64,000 nucleotides of DNA, taken from NCBI GenBank assembly GCA_027475525.1, contig JAMWFC010000115.1, positions 434,001 to 498,000 on the forward strand. Reading direction: 5' to 3'. The translations under genes and the position numbers were made by a program. Below are positions 11,015 through 22,554 of the stretch, piece after piece; position 1 is the stretch's first letter; each line of letters opens with the position of its first letter. This stretch comes from Macrolepiota albuminosa (lineage: Eukaryota; Basidiomycota; Agaricomycetes; Agaricales; Agaricaceae). The notes under the pieces were generated by a model. That model had not been told where the DNA came from. It was given only the letters and a program-made list of their open reading frames with translations, and ran no database searches.

Positions 11015-12321
11015 TCACTCCGCAACGCCGTTCTGTTGGGGAGTGGCCGTGTTAGTGAACTCGACACGGATTCCTTCTGATTTACAGAAGTTCATGAACT
11101 CGTTAGAAGTATATTCCCCCCCTTTGTCGAAATGAGCACATTTGATCTTCTTTCCCATGTGAAGTTCTGCTTGCGCTTTGAAAGACTTGAACGCTGCAAA
11201 TGCATCGCTTTTACGAGCCATGTCGTAGGCCTCCATCCACCTTGTGCTATCATCGGTGAACGTCACCCACCATCTGCGATTTGACCGGTGACCGCCTACT
11301 TGCATTGGTCCGTGTACGTCACTGAATACTCTTCCCAGCACTTCTGTTGCTCTGTCGGCGTCACGCGGGAACGCTGCACGGTGCTGTTTCCCTTTTAAGC
11401 ACGGTTCGCAGACATGGGGAAGTGCTGGGGACGGGGACAACTTGAGATCACTCATCAATTCTTCTCGTATCAGTTGCTCGAGCCTATCGGCACTGAGGTG
11501 GCACATCCGCCTGTGCAGCAGTTGTCTGTCGACCTTTGCGGGTGACGTCGGCCCGAGGAACGATGCGTTGGCAGAACTCGACGGTGACGAGATGAGTGTT
11601 TCCCCATCCAGATAGGAGGTCAAGGTGCTATCGATAGACGCCGAGAAGATCAGTTCGTCTTTTGCTGAAAAGAATACTCTTCGTCCACGAAAAGTAACCA
11701 CAATGCCGTGATGCACAGAGAGGGCGGTAATGGAAAGTAAATTGTTGGCTAAATCGGGTACGAATAGAACATTGGAAAATATCACGTCGTTAAGTGGCTG
11801 TTTATTTCGATTCTCTCCCTTCGGCCTAAACCTCACTGAGCCCTTTCCGGCTGAATACACTGTTGCGTCATTTGCGAGTTGTATCGGTACCTTCCAAGGT
11901 TTGAAGGTGTCAGGGATGAACCATTCACGATTCGGCGTCATAGAGCTCGTGGCGCCCGAGTCTGTGTTCCACAGCAAGTTAGATGGACTGTTTGCTGACA
12001 GAGAGGATCTACAAACAGCCGCTTCAGCCTTTACAGCAGGGCCATCACAGCCTTCTTCGACCTTCGGAGCTTCTGTTGCCTTTGCTGCTGCATTTCCACC
12101 GCGGCGGCCTCCTCGCTTCTTGGGTTTAGAGTCTCCATCATCCTTCTTGACGTGAGAACGTGCAGACTGAAGGACAGGGCAATCAGTGATCTTATGTTTA
12201 CCATCACATAGGTAACATTTGAGAACTTGGGCGGCAGCTGCGGCTTCCTCTTCAGCCATGGATCGCTGTACTTCTTCTGTTCGGAATGCTTCCTCGACTG
12301 CGTCATTGGTCAAGTTATTCA
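11015..12321 (-). CDS. Copia 1 gag C-terminus, protease and integrase core
   Basis: Minus-strand frame continuing the gag beyond the nested insertion. It has a CCHC-like knuckle CYLCDGKHKITDC (CX2CX3HX4C, one residue shorter than usual), the protease motif NTDSGATSSM, and a GAG-pre-integrase Zn region (HRRMC...CEPCLKGK). The integrase core has D in FSDVHGP, D in AHFDKGGEY and E in QQNGVAE. The frame meets TGA at 11015-11017 directly after QQNGVAE and continues in the same frame with LNRTLEEAI. The stop therefore most likely replaces the Arg (CGA) of the usual AERLNRTL motif. Confidence 0.9.
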
Positions 12322-12408
12322 ACAAAAAACGCTTCTTGATCCGATACCACTAACTGACCGTGAAATTCCCACGGTTGAGAAGTGAGTAGGAGATATAGTG
12401 CAGTGCAG

Positions 12409-14253
12409 ATGTACAGCGAGAGCGTTACGAAGAAACTTAGAGGGGGCCCAGACGGGCACCCGAGAGACCCAGACCCAGACATAAGCACCTCACCACTGAG
12501 ACCAGTACTCGGGAGGCGCAAAAGGACTGACATCGAAGTATCTGACCCACAGGCCGAACAGGACCTGAACCCCCCCACAAAGCCGAAGAAGCACCAAGGA
12601 CCAGAAAGCGACATGGTGACGGACATGGAGATGGAGGACGAAACAACGACCGCAGAAGCTGAGACTGTTGTTGTATACCAGCTAGAACAACTGCGACGGG
12701 AGATGAAACACTTCTTGGACCACCATGTGTGGGGTAACCAGGCTGTGGAGGCAGCCTATGCTGTAGCGAAGAAGTTCATCCCAGAGCTGATAAACGCAGG
12801 TGAGAAGTCAATCGAGAACAAGAGCTCTGATACCTCGCGTGCACTACAGGAAACGGCAGAGCTAAGTGCCACGGTCAAAGACCTGGCAAAGACGGTGAAC
12901 AACTTGGTAAAACGCCAGGAGACAGGAGTGACAGGAGACAGAGAGGAACAAGGAAAGCAGACAGCAACGCAGAAGGCAAAGACCGTCATGGCAGATGGAC
13001 CGACATACCGACCGACAAAGGCCATCCCAATGGCAGCAAAGGCACCGACACAGTGCCATCAATACACCCCGCGCTCCCCAAAGGATCAATACCACCCGGC
13101 CAGGTTAATTGTGGTCCCAAGAGGCGCGAAGATAGATGCAAACCAACTGAACCCCCGAAGACTGGTCAACCTCATCAACGACCGCCTGGAACAATCAGAG
13201 AACACCAAGCACCTACGAGTAGCGTCTGCACAATACAACCACAACCAAAACCTGATCATCATGATGCGAGAAGACCAGAAGGGAGAGGAATTAAGACGAC
13301 ATGCGGAAGAATTCATCGACATATTCGGGGTACCACCAAACACAATCGACATGCTCACAGACGACAGGAGATACAAGGTTAGGATCAATGGGGTGTGGAC
13401 AGGAAGAGACGGGAGCGGTGGCTACAACACACCGGAGGAACTGAAAGAAGAAATCGAAAGGTTTAATCCGATCATGTCCAAAGTCACACTAATGGGTCTC
13501 CCCAGATGGATGCGTGCAGAGTCGGACATACAAACCAAGGAACATTCATCAATCGTCTTAGAGTTCAGCAGAGAGGAAGATGCACAGGCACTAATTGCCA
13601 CAAGATACGTAGCGATGTATACGAATTTCTGCGAGGTAGTATACCACGCGGATAGGCCCCCGATACTGCAATGCAGTAAATGCTGGGCAATTGGACACCA
13701 CGTATCGCGCTGCAGGAGCAACACAAGGTGCCGCATGTGTGGAGGGGAACACGAAGAAAAAGACCACAAGGCGGCAGAGGTGGTAGAAATCGTTGAAAGT
13801 GGAGAGCGCAGGGAGGAAAGAGAAGCAAGGTGCATCAACTGCAAAGGAAATCACCCAGCAACGGACAGGAACTGCCCCGAGAGGAGACGCGCACAGATGA
13901 TAGCAAGGGAAAAGGATGAAAAGTCAACAGACGGAGGCGTACGGATAAGGAAGAGAAAAACGGTCAGGAAAAACACAGCTGGGCCGAACATGGACGGAGC
14001 AGCAGGAGAGACCCAATACGGCGCCGCCGGAGAGGGAAGACAAGGTGGTATGTATGAGAAGGACAGAACCAGCACGACACAACCTAGAAGGGGAGATGAC
14101 GAGGACGGGAAGAATGCAAGCAGGAATATGAACAAGAACATGGCGCTTGAGAACCTCCTGAACCACCAAGAGGAAGAAAGGTGGGACGAGATGGAAGTGG
14201 AAGGACAGGTAGACGAAGAAATGCAGGCACTTGGTAACGTACAACATTTATGA
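12409..14253 (+). CDS. Non-LTR ORF1: nucleic-acid-binding Gag-like protein
   Basis: About 614 aa from the first ATG (an in-frame GTG lies 27 nt upstream). Charged, Gln/Glu-rich N-terminal half, then a run of zinc knuckles near residues 415-490: CSKCWAIGHHVSRC (CX2CX4HX4C), CRMCGGEH and CINCKGNHPATDRNC. These bind the element's RNA in the ribonucleoprotein. No internal stop is present, in contrast to ORF2. Its TGA overlaps the ORF2 ATG as ATGA at 14250-14253. Confidence 0.9.
   Translation: MYSESVTKKLRGGPDGHPRDPDPDISTSPLRPVLGRRKRTDIEVSDPQAEQDLNPPTKPKKHQGPESDMVTDMEMEDETTTAEAETVVVYQLEQLRREMKHFLDHHVWGNQAVEAAYAVAKKFIPELINAGEKSIENKSSDTSRALQETAELSATVKDLAKTVNNLVKRQETGVTGDREEQGKQTATQKAKTVMADGPTYRPTKAIPMAAKAPTQCHQYTPRSPKDQYHPARLIVVPRGAKIDANQLNPRRLVNLINDRLEQSENTKHLRVASAQYNHNQNLIIMMREDQKGEELRRHAEEFIDIFGVPPNTIDMLTDDRRYKVRINGVWTGRDGSGGYNTPEELKEEIERFNPIMSKVTLMGLPRWMRAESDIQTKEHSSIVLEFSREEDAQALIATRYVAMYTNFCEVVYHADRPPILQCSKCWAIGHHVSRCRSNTRCRMCGGEHEEKDHKAAEVVEIVESGERREEREARCINCKGNHPATDRNCPERRRAQMIAREKDEKSTDGGVRIRKRKTVRKNTAGPNMDGAAGETQYGAAGEGRQGGMYEKDRTSTTQPRRGDDEDGKNASRNMNKNMALENLLNHQEEERWDEMEVEGQVDEEMQALGNVQHL
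14250..14253 (+). promoter_or_regulatory. ATGA stop-start overlap between ORF1 and ORF2
   Basis: The ORF1 stop TGA (14251-14253) shares two bases with the ORF2 start ATG (14250-14252). Such overlaps allow ORF2 translation by termination-reinitiation. The same arrangement recurs in the Ngaro-type element at 42076-42079. Confidence 0.7.
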
Positions 14254-17200
14254 AGACCAAACCGATTCACATTGCACAGCTGAATACCAACCGTAGCAAC
14301 ATGGTGTGCCACACCATGCTAAATACATTTATAGATAAGTTTGATATCATTCTCGTCACAGAACCGTGGTGGGGAGACATCGGAAACGAACAGAAAGGCC
14401 CAGCAGCTCTGATGGCATGGACACCAATACTACCGACAGCAAAAATACCAGCAGACAAACGACCACGAGTCATGGCCTATGTGAAAAAGAGGCAAGACTT
14501 TGAAGTAATGTTGCGTTCAGATCTTGCGAGAGATCTGGACATACAAATACTTGACGTATCGCAAGCTAACTACCCAACAGTTACGATAGCAAACATATAC
14601 AACTAACCCAAAGGCAGGGGCCCAACACCACAGGAGGACGATGCCTCAGTCAGAATGCGAGAGATTGACTTCCCGACAAAGAGGCCAGTCATTCTGAGTG
14701 GTGACTGGAACCAGCACCACCCAATGTGGAGCAAAGGTGAACCACAACCAACAGAAAGAACACAGGCACTAGTCAAATGGATGCAAGAACACGACTTCAC
14801 AATGTTGAACGAAAAAGGAGTGTGTACATATCACGAACATCACAGAAGGGGGGTGACGTCGGTACTGGATATCACGTGGGCGAACACTGAGGCAATGGCT
14901 CTGGACGCCACAAAGGAGTGGGCGATTGACCCGGAACTAGCGTGCGGATCGGACCACTTTGCCCTAAAGTGGACAATAGACCACGGGGTATCAGAGGTAC
15001 AAAACGTGACCGGAAGTCGGTATAACTTCAAGGAGACGAAACCAGAAGAGTGGAAAACGACGTTCGAACTAGAGATGGATAAAAATGCAGAAAGGTGGGT
15101 GACAGTCCGGGATTTGCAAGCTCACTGATCCATAGAAGAACTTGACAAAGACGTGGAGTTAATAATGGAGGCAATGAAGGCAGCGACAGAGGAAAATGCA
15201 AGCCAAAGGAAGCCATCGGACAAAGCCAGACCGTGGTGGACCGAAGCACTGGGAGAGGCCAACGAGAAGAGGATGAGACTCCGAGAGAGCCAGAGGGCCC
15301 ACACGACCAGATGGGGAGAACGGAGCGATGAAATAGACAAAGAGATAAGAAAGGTTACTAACTATTTCCGGAGATTATACAGACACGAAAAGACGAAATG
15401 GATAAACGACACGCTGGAGGAGGCAACGCCGGAGAACATGTGGAGACTAAGAGGGTGGTCGAAGGGAGCGAGGAATTATCCGTCGCCAGCGATTAAAAGG
15501 AGAGACGGAACCGCAGCGATAGAACACGAGGATAAGTGTGACGCACTGCGCGAGACTCTCTTCAAGCCACCACCAACACTCGAAAACAACGAAGTACCGA
15601 ATCTAACGAGGAGACAAGACCACGACCACGAACATGTGAAACTCACACGCGAGGAGGTGAGAGAGGCGATATACTGGCACAGTGCAAAGAAGGCACCGGG
15701 GGTGAGTCAACAACCATTCAATACAGTTCAGTGGGCATGGGAAGCGGAAGGAGACACAATCTTTGCACTAATGCACCACTGCATCGAGAATGGTTACCAC
15801 CCATGACTATGGAGACAGGCCGTGGCGGTGGCACTTTGGAAACCAGGCAAACCGGATTACTCAGAACCGAAAGCGTACAGGCTGATACAACTACTGGAAT
15901 GCCTGGAAAAAGTGTTGGAAGGTATAGTAGCCAAAAGGATAAGCTTCATGGTAGGCAAGGAAGATCTGGTACCACCGACACAGTTCGGAGGCTGCCCGAG
16001 CAGCTCCACTAACGATGCGCTACTAACACATATCGAGGATATACAGGCTGCAAGAAATGATGGTAAGGTAACATCAATACTAACTTTTGATATCTCAGGA
16101 TTTTTCGATAACGTCAACCATGCACGACTGTTAAGGGAACTGCGCCGTAAAGGGATCCCACTACCGCTCATGAAGTGGGTGTCTTCATTTCTCAGTGACA
16201 GGAGAGCAGCGGTTTGCCTAGACGGAATGAGAGGGGAGATGAAACCTGTGAAGAACGGCATTCTGCAGGGATCACCGGTCTCACCAATACTGTCAATAGT
16301 GTATGGGAGTGAGATCCTTGAGCTCATGGAGAACAGACGGACGAGACGAAAAGAAGACACAACACTGCTAATGTACATAGATGACGGCACACTCAGGACC
16401 GCCTCAAAGTCATTAGACACAAACGTCACGACACTCAGGCGGGATTTCATTTTCGTAAATGAATGGCTTACTAAAGTTGGACTCTCAACAGAACCAGAGA
16501 AGACAGGGCTGATGCATCATTCGTGGAAACAAGACAGAGGACACTCCCCAGCGATCAGACTACCCATGCCAGACGGGTCGGAAACGACCATCAGAGCAGA
16601 AGAAACGATACGCATCCTCGGCCTACACATTGATAGAAAACTGACCTTTAATCAGCATGCACAGATAGTGGCTCAGAAGGCAAAGAAGGCAGTCGCGTGT
16701 ACACGAATGCTGGCAAACACAATTCGTGGGATAAGCCAAAGTCAACTCAGGATGATGTACAGAGCATGCGTTGCACCGATCATGACGTATGCCAGCCCAA
16801 TCTGGTGGACAGGTAAAAAGATACATTGTAACAAGCTAACAAGAGTACAGAACGAGGCACTCCGACACATGGCCGGAGCATTCAGAACGACCCTGATCAA
16901 GGCCCTAGAAGTCGACATGTCGATTCCACCAATTGAGATCACGATGAACATAACCCAAGGAAGCTACGCAAACAGACTACACAAGCTGAAAACGTCCAAC
17001 CCGGTGCTGGAGAGGCTACCCGAGGAGTGGCGACAGGGCAAACCCGCGACTAACCCCCCACCGTTCCAACCCAGGACAACAGCAAGGAGGAAGAAGCAAA
17101 CAAAAATGACGCAACTCGAAAGGCTGGCAAGGGAAACGTACAACCCGGAAATGGGGGAGGTGATCAACCCATTCATTTCCCCACCATGGCGGAGGACAGC

Positions 17201-18329
17201 GAAGGATTTCGACGGACGCCTGAAAATCGTAGGTGCACCCAAGGGAAGCACCAAGTCCGCCGAAGCCGAGAAACACAGAGAGAGAGTAAGCGATTACAGA
17301 TACGACCCCGCCCGAATCTATGTCTACTCCGATGGCTCAATGAAGGAGGAGGGACCGGGGAAGACACTCAGAAACACGGGGTGGGGGATAGTTGGATACC
17401 ATCGGGGAAGAGAAATCTTCGCAGGAAGAGGTGGCATGGGACACAAGGCAGAGGTATACAACGCCGAGCTAGTCGGACTAACGCAGGCTGTGAAAACCGC
17501 CACAGACTACGCGAAACGACACGAACAGGTGAAACATGTACATATCTTCGCTGACAACACAGCAGCAGTCACATCGATATACGAACCAAAAGCGACGCCA
17601 GGACAACAACAGATGATCAGAACCACGTATACAGTAGACGAATTTCTGGATAGAGATGAGGAGAGGACAGTCAGCATAGAGTGGTGCCCAGGCCATAAGG
17701 ACGTGGAAGGGAACGAACGTGCAGATCAAGAAGCGAAGCTGGGATCGGGAATCTGGACACGCGATTTCACGACAATGACGAACGCGAAGAGAAGCACGAA
17801 GGAGGCCGCCCTAGAGGAGTGGAAAAGAGACTGGCAGAAGGCGTCGACCACCAGAGGGTTCTCTATAGTGAACAAGATGCAACCAAGGTGGAAACCGAGG
17901 GAGCATGTTACCCACACTCCGAGAGAGGTATTTGGCAGACTCACACAGTGTTGAACAAAACACGCCTTCATTGGCGAATACTATGCAAAATTCGTAACTG
18001 ACGAATCAATAGGTTGCCCATGCAGAGAGAGATTCCAAACGAGGGAACACATAATACTGCATTGCACAAGATATGAAGAGTACCGCTACATACTACGAGA
18101 GGCAGACGAGAGGATGGAACTGGGAACGCTCCTGGGGACCAAGCAGGGGATTGAGGCGATGGTCAAGTTCCTAGGGAAGACCGGAGCGTTTACGAAGACG
18201 GGAACGAAAAGAGTACCGAAACCAACACCGACGATCGATGACGATGAAAATGAAATGGACGAAGAAGACTGGTGGGGGAGGATGGAAGAGGACAGGGAGG
18301 CGGCGTACGGACTGATAGAGGGCGAGTAG
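14250..18329 (+). pseudogene. Non-LTR ORF2: endonuclease/RT/RNase H with four in-frame stops
   Basis: One frame of about 1359 codons with no frameshift but stops at 14604 (TAA), 15126, 15804 and 17952 (all TGA). APE endonuclease: AQLNTNRS, TEPWW, GDWNQHHP and GSDHFAL (to about residue 240). RT: FDISGFFDNVNH, GILQGSPVSPIL and MYIDDGT (active site about residue 708). RNase H: YSDGS, NAELVGL, FADNTAA and GNERADQEA (about residues 1025-1160). A C-terminal Cys/His motif (GCPC...HIILHC) follows the last stop. All catalytic residues persist. Only nonsense changes, three of them explained by CGA to TGA, have disabled it. Confidence 0.9.
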
Positions 18330-18452
18330 GGGTGAAGAGCTGAGGGAGATGGGAGGAAGAGTGAGAGGGAAGCGGGGCGGCGTACGGACTGATAGAGGGC
18401 GAGTAGGGGTGAAGAGCTGAGGGAGATGGGAGGAAGAGTGAGAGGGAAGCGG
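18299..18452. repeat. Perfect 77-bp tandem duplication (site 2)
   Basis: 18299-18375 equals 18376-18452 with no extension on either side. It straddles the end of ORF2 and the 3' UTR of the non-LTR element, duplicating the ORF2 stop codon. Same period as the other three sites. Confidence 0.95.
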
Positions 18453-18833
18453 AAGGGATCACAAGGTCACCAGACACGGCGGACCTGGGGAGACACACCG
18501 CGGGAGGCCAAGGCACCCCGTGTACGCGGACACACCAGAGGAATAGGAACTACGCTAGGGCCCAAGGGGCCCCACCACAATCCAAGGTAACTCGACCAAA
18601 CCCCAGACACACTTTTTCGATGGGAGGAGTTCGCGACGTCACCCAGCTCAAACCACACGCTACCGAAAAACCATACGAAGAGAGTTCTACTGCAAAAAGC
18701 TACAAAAAACGCCAGCGGATAGACAGCCTATCAGTTAATTACTTGGCGTAGTGCGATAGTTAGACACTACCCCCGCCTCTTAGCCCTGTATAGCGGCTTG
18801 CCGGCGGCATAAATAGAAACCATTCATTCATTC
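18330..18833 (+). other. 3' UTR and CATT-repeat tail of the non-LTR element
   Basis: About 500 bp without a coding frame. It contains the second unit of the 77-bp duplication and ends in the CATT/ATTC tail that serves instead of poly(A). Confidence 0.8.
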
Positions 18834-19409
18834 ATTCAGGACGGAGGAAATAAACGGCACGTAATCTTCACGTGGCAGTGCACGAAGCATCGCCATCGAA
18901 CAGAGCTCGTCATCGAGCATTTCGAGGGTATAGACAGGCTTGAGAACTCCGTCCGGTCCGAGGATGTGCGGAGGTCTAAGCGAGCGGATGCGTTGCATAG
19001 CTCCTTTAACACGAGTACACAGCTGCGTTAAGGTTTCGTTCTCGCGCAGGCGCACATTGAAAAGATCACTTAAAGAGTTGAAACGCGCGTTAGGCGCGGA
19101 CTTCGAGTGTATCTCCTTAAGCTTTGCCCACATCAGGGCAGGTTTGTCTCGAATTTCATCTACATGAATCTTGTTTCCCTCGTCAAGCCACTGGTAAATT
19201 TCTCCTGCCGCTCGATCACTTCTGAGCAAGTAAGAATTCCAAGCATTAATGGAAGTGGGGTTATCGGGTTCGAGGAGGGGCGGCAATTCTTCGCCAGTTA
19301 CGATCCGTGCTCCGCCGACTGACATTAGACGCCCGAACATGGCTTTCTCCCATTCCGTGTACTTAATGACTCCAAGTTTTGCCATTGGCAACCGTGAGAT
19401 ATCATCCAT
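18834..19409 (-). CDS. Copia 1 gag, N-terminal part
   Basis: Opens with ATG at 19409 (MDDISRLPMAKL). It has the copia gag (UBN2-type) fold region with W-rich helices (WEKAMFGRL, ALMWAKLKEIHSKS, FNVRLRENETLTQL) and stops at the non-LTR insertion after SSVLN. Its continuation is at 12321 and downward. The leader 19410-19551 lies between the LTR and the start codon. Confidence 0.9.
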
Positions 19410-19539
19410 GATCGATGGGAATGTGGAGATTAGCAGGTGTGTGATAGTCTGGGTGGTGAGAGAGAAAACTTAGATGACGCTGCTACGTTTATGAACGGAG
19501 CGGTGTGTGATTCTACTTCGGTGTAAGTCTGTAGGGCCG

Positions 19540-19551
19540 GGGCCCATAACC
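19540..19551 (-). promoter_or_regulatory. Primer-binding site of copia 1
   Basis: Directly inside the 5' LTR the coding strand reads GGTTATGGGCCC. This is complementary to the anticodon arm of initiator tRNA-Met (which contains CCCAUAACC), not to a tRNA 3' end. It implies priming by a cleaved half-tRNA, as known for Drosophila copia. Confidence 0.7.
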
Positions 19552-19775
19552 TGTTGCAGGTGGCACAACGCAGTTGGGACAGACTAGGACCGAGAGTATC
19601 TTAGACCAGAGTACTAGTGTCCTCGTGCTTCAGAATGAATATATTGTTGAGATAAAGAGATACATACCTAGTGTCCTCGTGCTTCAGAATGAAGAAGCCA
19701 AGGACACTAGGGAAGAAAATGAACTACATATCACGTGACCGTGTTTAGGGGGCACCTCCTCAATCGTCTTCAACA
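19552..19775 (-). repeat. 5' LTR of copia 1
   Basis: 224 bp, TG...CA, identical by eye to 7927-8150; followed by the AGAAG target duplication. Confidence 0.93.
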
Positions 19776-20671
19776 AGAAGTCCGAGCGAGATTCCACATT
19801 AAGAGACATCGCGTCTGGACTGATCTTCCTTTTGAAGGGGTTTCCTGAACCTTGAAGGGTAGATACTTGACATAGATAGCCGTTCTTGATGTCTTAAATG
19901 GCAATACGTTGCGCATGGAGAAGATGACTCTGAATCCATTTGAGTTAGAGATAGGATGCAGATTAGGTCTTTATGATTCATACGGATCTGTAGATGTAGG
20001 GGTGATGGATTGGATTAGCAAAGGGACAGTATCTCTCGATAATCAGGTGTATTGAGGTGGTTTTGCACTCAAACTTCTTGCCAAAGGCGGTGGCGTTTTC
20101 GAACCTCGGTTGTGTAAGAGGATGAACGGGTCGCGTACAAGTCATCTCCCAGGAACAACAGCTGCGATGCCAGACATAGAGGTCTAAGAAGGCAGGATAT
20201 TAACGCGGAAACAGCTGATCGTTCTACTAGTTTTGGGGTAAAAGTCACTTTTCATGAGTCTCTGGAGATGAAATGAAAAGAACAGAACATACAATACTTG
20301 GACCTCTATAGGTAGAAGGCCTCAAAGATAATACTGCACCTTGTACATAATGGCAAAAATATCTTTGATTTTGTCCAACCCGGATAGCATGTTCTAATTA
20401 ACAAGGTCGTCGTCGAAGACGAAAGATTACCATTGCCAAGAATTATCCAAAACGACAACGAAATCAGTGATTTCTCATGTGTATCGGACAGAAGTCTAGT
20501 AAACGCTGGAGTGATCTCCGGACAACTAAGCTCTCTACTCAAAAGACTCGGACGTAGTTGTGGACGTGAGCGAAGACTTGGATTAAAGTTTGGTAAACAT
20601 GACCAAAGAAACGCGTCGACTGATTTGGGATGGCGACGTGAAGGGGTGCATCTATATTTAGGTGCTAAAAA
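19776..20671. other. Intergenic, nothing recognised
   Basis: About 900 bp between copia 1 and the 3' end of the lactonase gene. No frame longer than 80 codons and no family motif or RNA gene was found. Confidence 0.5.
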
Positions 20672-21917
20672 TTAGAGCCACAAAAATGTTGATCTGGTCG
20701 GAACATCCAAGTTAGTCGTCACAAGCTCCAAATTCCTTCCCTCATCGGTACGTTCAAATATTTTCACACCACCATCTCCAGCAACACCCGCAACAGCTAA
20801 AAATGCCTCTCCACCTCTCCCGTCCTCAGGTCCAAACTCCATCCCCCGTGGTTGGTCAAGGCCAGTAAACACATGTCTCACGAGTTTCAGTCCTTCCTCG
20901 CGCGTGCCTGCAAGAACGTGTTCGAAGATGGCAATAGCGTCGCCGCGAGGGTCTTGAACGCCCGTGTTCCTGTTGGATACGTAGATGTAGGGCTTTGGGA
21001 ACTGCCTGGTGGGTTTAGGGATCAGGATCTCGCCGGCAGCAAAATCTGCTCCCTCTGGTGGATCAGGAGGGATTATGGATGCTGAAGCGATTATGGTGGC
21101 GGTACCATTTGGCTCGGGAGGGATACGTTGGACTGTCAGGGTAGAGGCAAGTTCGTGGAGCACAAAGAGACGGTCATCTAAACCAGTTTCAGAAAAGTCT
21201 GATCAATGAGACAAATAGGTTGCTTGCTGGAAATAGCGATATGTCGGGGCCCGCTGTTCACCGGCTGGGGGATAAAACCTTGTATCTCATAATCGCCTGA
21301 GTTGCTTGAAGTCGGTGCAAGGCGCCAGATTTTGTCACCGCCCTGATTGAGATTATTCATGCACATAGACCATGGTAAAAAGAAAAGTTGAACGTACCAG
21401 ATCTGGAACGAGCACCTCCGTTCCATGTTGTAAAGCCATATGTGGATGGGAAACATTGGGTGGGGCTGGTTGAGGAAAGCTTATCTCAGGCGCGGTATTA
21501 ATGAATCGCGTCCCATCAGTTGGATCGGTAGGTATTATGCGACCATTTCCAGAGTTGTAGTTCAAGATGGCCACGGAATCGGTGGAAAGAGCCGTGGCAA
21601 AGGCTGGTCCATCACCTCCTGAGCTAACAGTATCAATAGCAGGCGATAAAGCACCAGTCGGGTCTATAATGAACGATTGAAGCGCGCCACTTGAAATCTC
21701 ATTCACGGAACTATTTCGGTCATGAGTGTTTGGCATGCGACCAAGTAACTGATACTCACTAGAGAATACTTTTGTTGGTAGGGTGTGGAGTGATCCACGA
21801 GGGAGACTGACCAGTCGGAGAAGTACTCAGGAGGGACAACGAGGAACAAGATGTGTTGAACAGGTATGTCGCAATGAATACATCATAACCGCCAGCGAGA
21901 ATGGTAAATGCAACCAT
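20672..21917 (-). CDS. Lactonase, seven-bladed beta-propeller family
   Basis: Member of the 6-phosphogluconolactonase/muconate-cyclase-like propeller family (Pfam Lactonase); likely hydrolyses a sugar or aromatic lactone, exact substrate unknown. Four exons, 21760-21917, 21398-21710, 21228-21342 and 20672-21177, give 363 aa. Family blocks: PTGQSPSWITPHPTNKSILY near the N-terminus, HPHMALQHGTEVLVPDLGGD mid-protein (created by splicing), GPRHIAIS, and PYIYVSNRN followed by RGMEFGPEDG. Intron 3 uses a GC-AG pair (donor GCAAGC after AIS). Without it the frame runs into a stop, and the join gives ISNDRLFVLHEL. No signal peptide is evident, so it is probably cytosolic. Intact. Confidence 0.88.
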
Positions 21918-22554
21918 GATGGATGGCAAGTATCAAGTACGGGTACGGAGGATGTGTGGCTTTGAACAGAACATTCAGGGGTTTCACCGGCTTTTTTATC
22001 TGTCGCAGAAAAGAAAATAGATTGCCTCCGCTACATGTGGCAGACAATCGAGTGCTAGTCATGGGTCATGGAATCAGATGTAAAATTGCAACAAGGAGGG
22101 GTGGGCCACCGACTCGTCTCGCCTATATTAGAAGATGAGCATTCACGAGGGCTAAATAAAATGGGCCGGATGATCCGTGAAGACAAAAGAATTTCGAACT
22201 TATGCCTTGGGTCGTGTGCTACGCGATCATCGAAGGGGAAACCACAAGGGTAAATCTTGAGGGCGAGAAATAGAGCCTTGATGTAGAAAGAAATACACAA
22301 GATAAAGACGTGATGACAATGGCTGGGCTACATATACGGGTGTTTCTGTCCCACAGACCACAGTTACTCCGTATTCGTGCGAACCTGTTGGAATCGCTCT
22401 AATTAGCCTTATCACGCCTGCTCAGCCACGAACGATTGATTGACGTAGTCAACTAATGCTTCGAAAGAAGAGATCTGACGGATCATCTTCGTTGAAACGA
22501 ACAAATTTAATAAAGAAGAGAAGAAATGCACACCTCGCCAAGAGCGCCCTGACT
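21918..22554. other. Intergenic between lactonase and F-box gene
   Basis: Contains the lactonase upstream region and the F-box gene 3' flank (both genes on the minus strand). No other feature recognised. Confidence 0.5.

Larger units (their letters stand above)
12322..18833 (+). mobile_element. Non-LTR (APE/RNase H-type) retrotransposon nested in copia gag
   Basis: 6.5-kb element with a 5' UTR, two ORFs and a 3' UTR ending in four CATT/ATTC units (18820-18833). It splits the copia gag. Removing it and one ATTCA joins SSVL to NNLTNDAVEEAF in frame, so the empty site and a 5-bp target duplication ATTCA (12317-12321 and 18834-18838) can be seen directly. The tail repeat matches the target, as expected for target-primed reverse transcription. 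The layout (CCHC-bearing ORF1; ORF2 with APE endonuclease, RT, RNase H and a terminal Cys/His motif) fits the Tad1/I-like elements common in fungi. Confidence 0.93.
7927..19775 (-). mobile_element. Ty1/copia retrotransposon 1, interrupted by a non-LTR element
   Basis: Bounded by two 224-bp LTRs that look identical by eye (7927-8150 and 19552-19775). Each begins TGTTGC and ends CAACA. The flanks carry a 5-bp target duplication AGAAG (7922-7926 and 19776-19780). Reading on the minus strand, the order is gag, protease, integrase, RT, RNase H, the copia order. Subtracting the nested non-LTR element (12322-18833) leaves about 5.3 kb, a normal size. Damage seen: the nested insertion in gag, an in-frame TGA at 11015-11017 in the integrase, and a frameshift from a 77-bp tandem duplication (10814-10967) that may be an assembly artefact. 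Confidence 0.95.

Noticed and set aside
12437..14312. Minus-strand frames of 90-150 codons across the non-LTR ORFs
   Set aside because: Shadow frames of the plus-strand ORF1/ORF2, which carry the zinc knuckles and catalytic motifs.
14604..17954. Reassigned TGA codons as an explanation for the in-frame stops
   Set aside because: Host genes here use TGA as a normal terminator (NmrA, F-box, GMC, phosphatase), so nuclear TGA reassignment is not credible.
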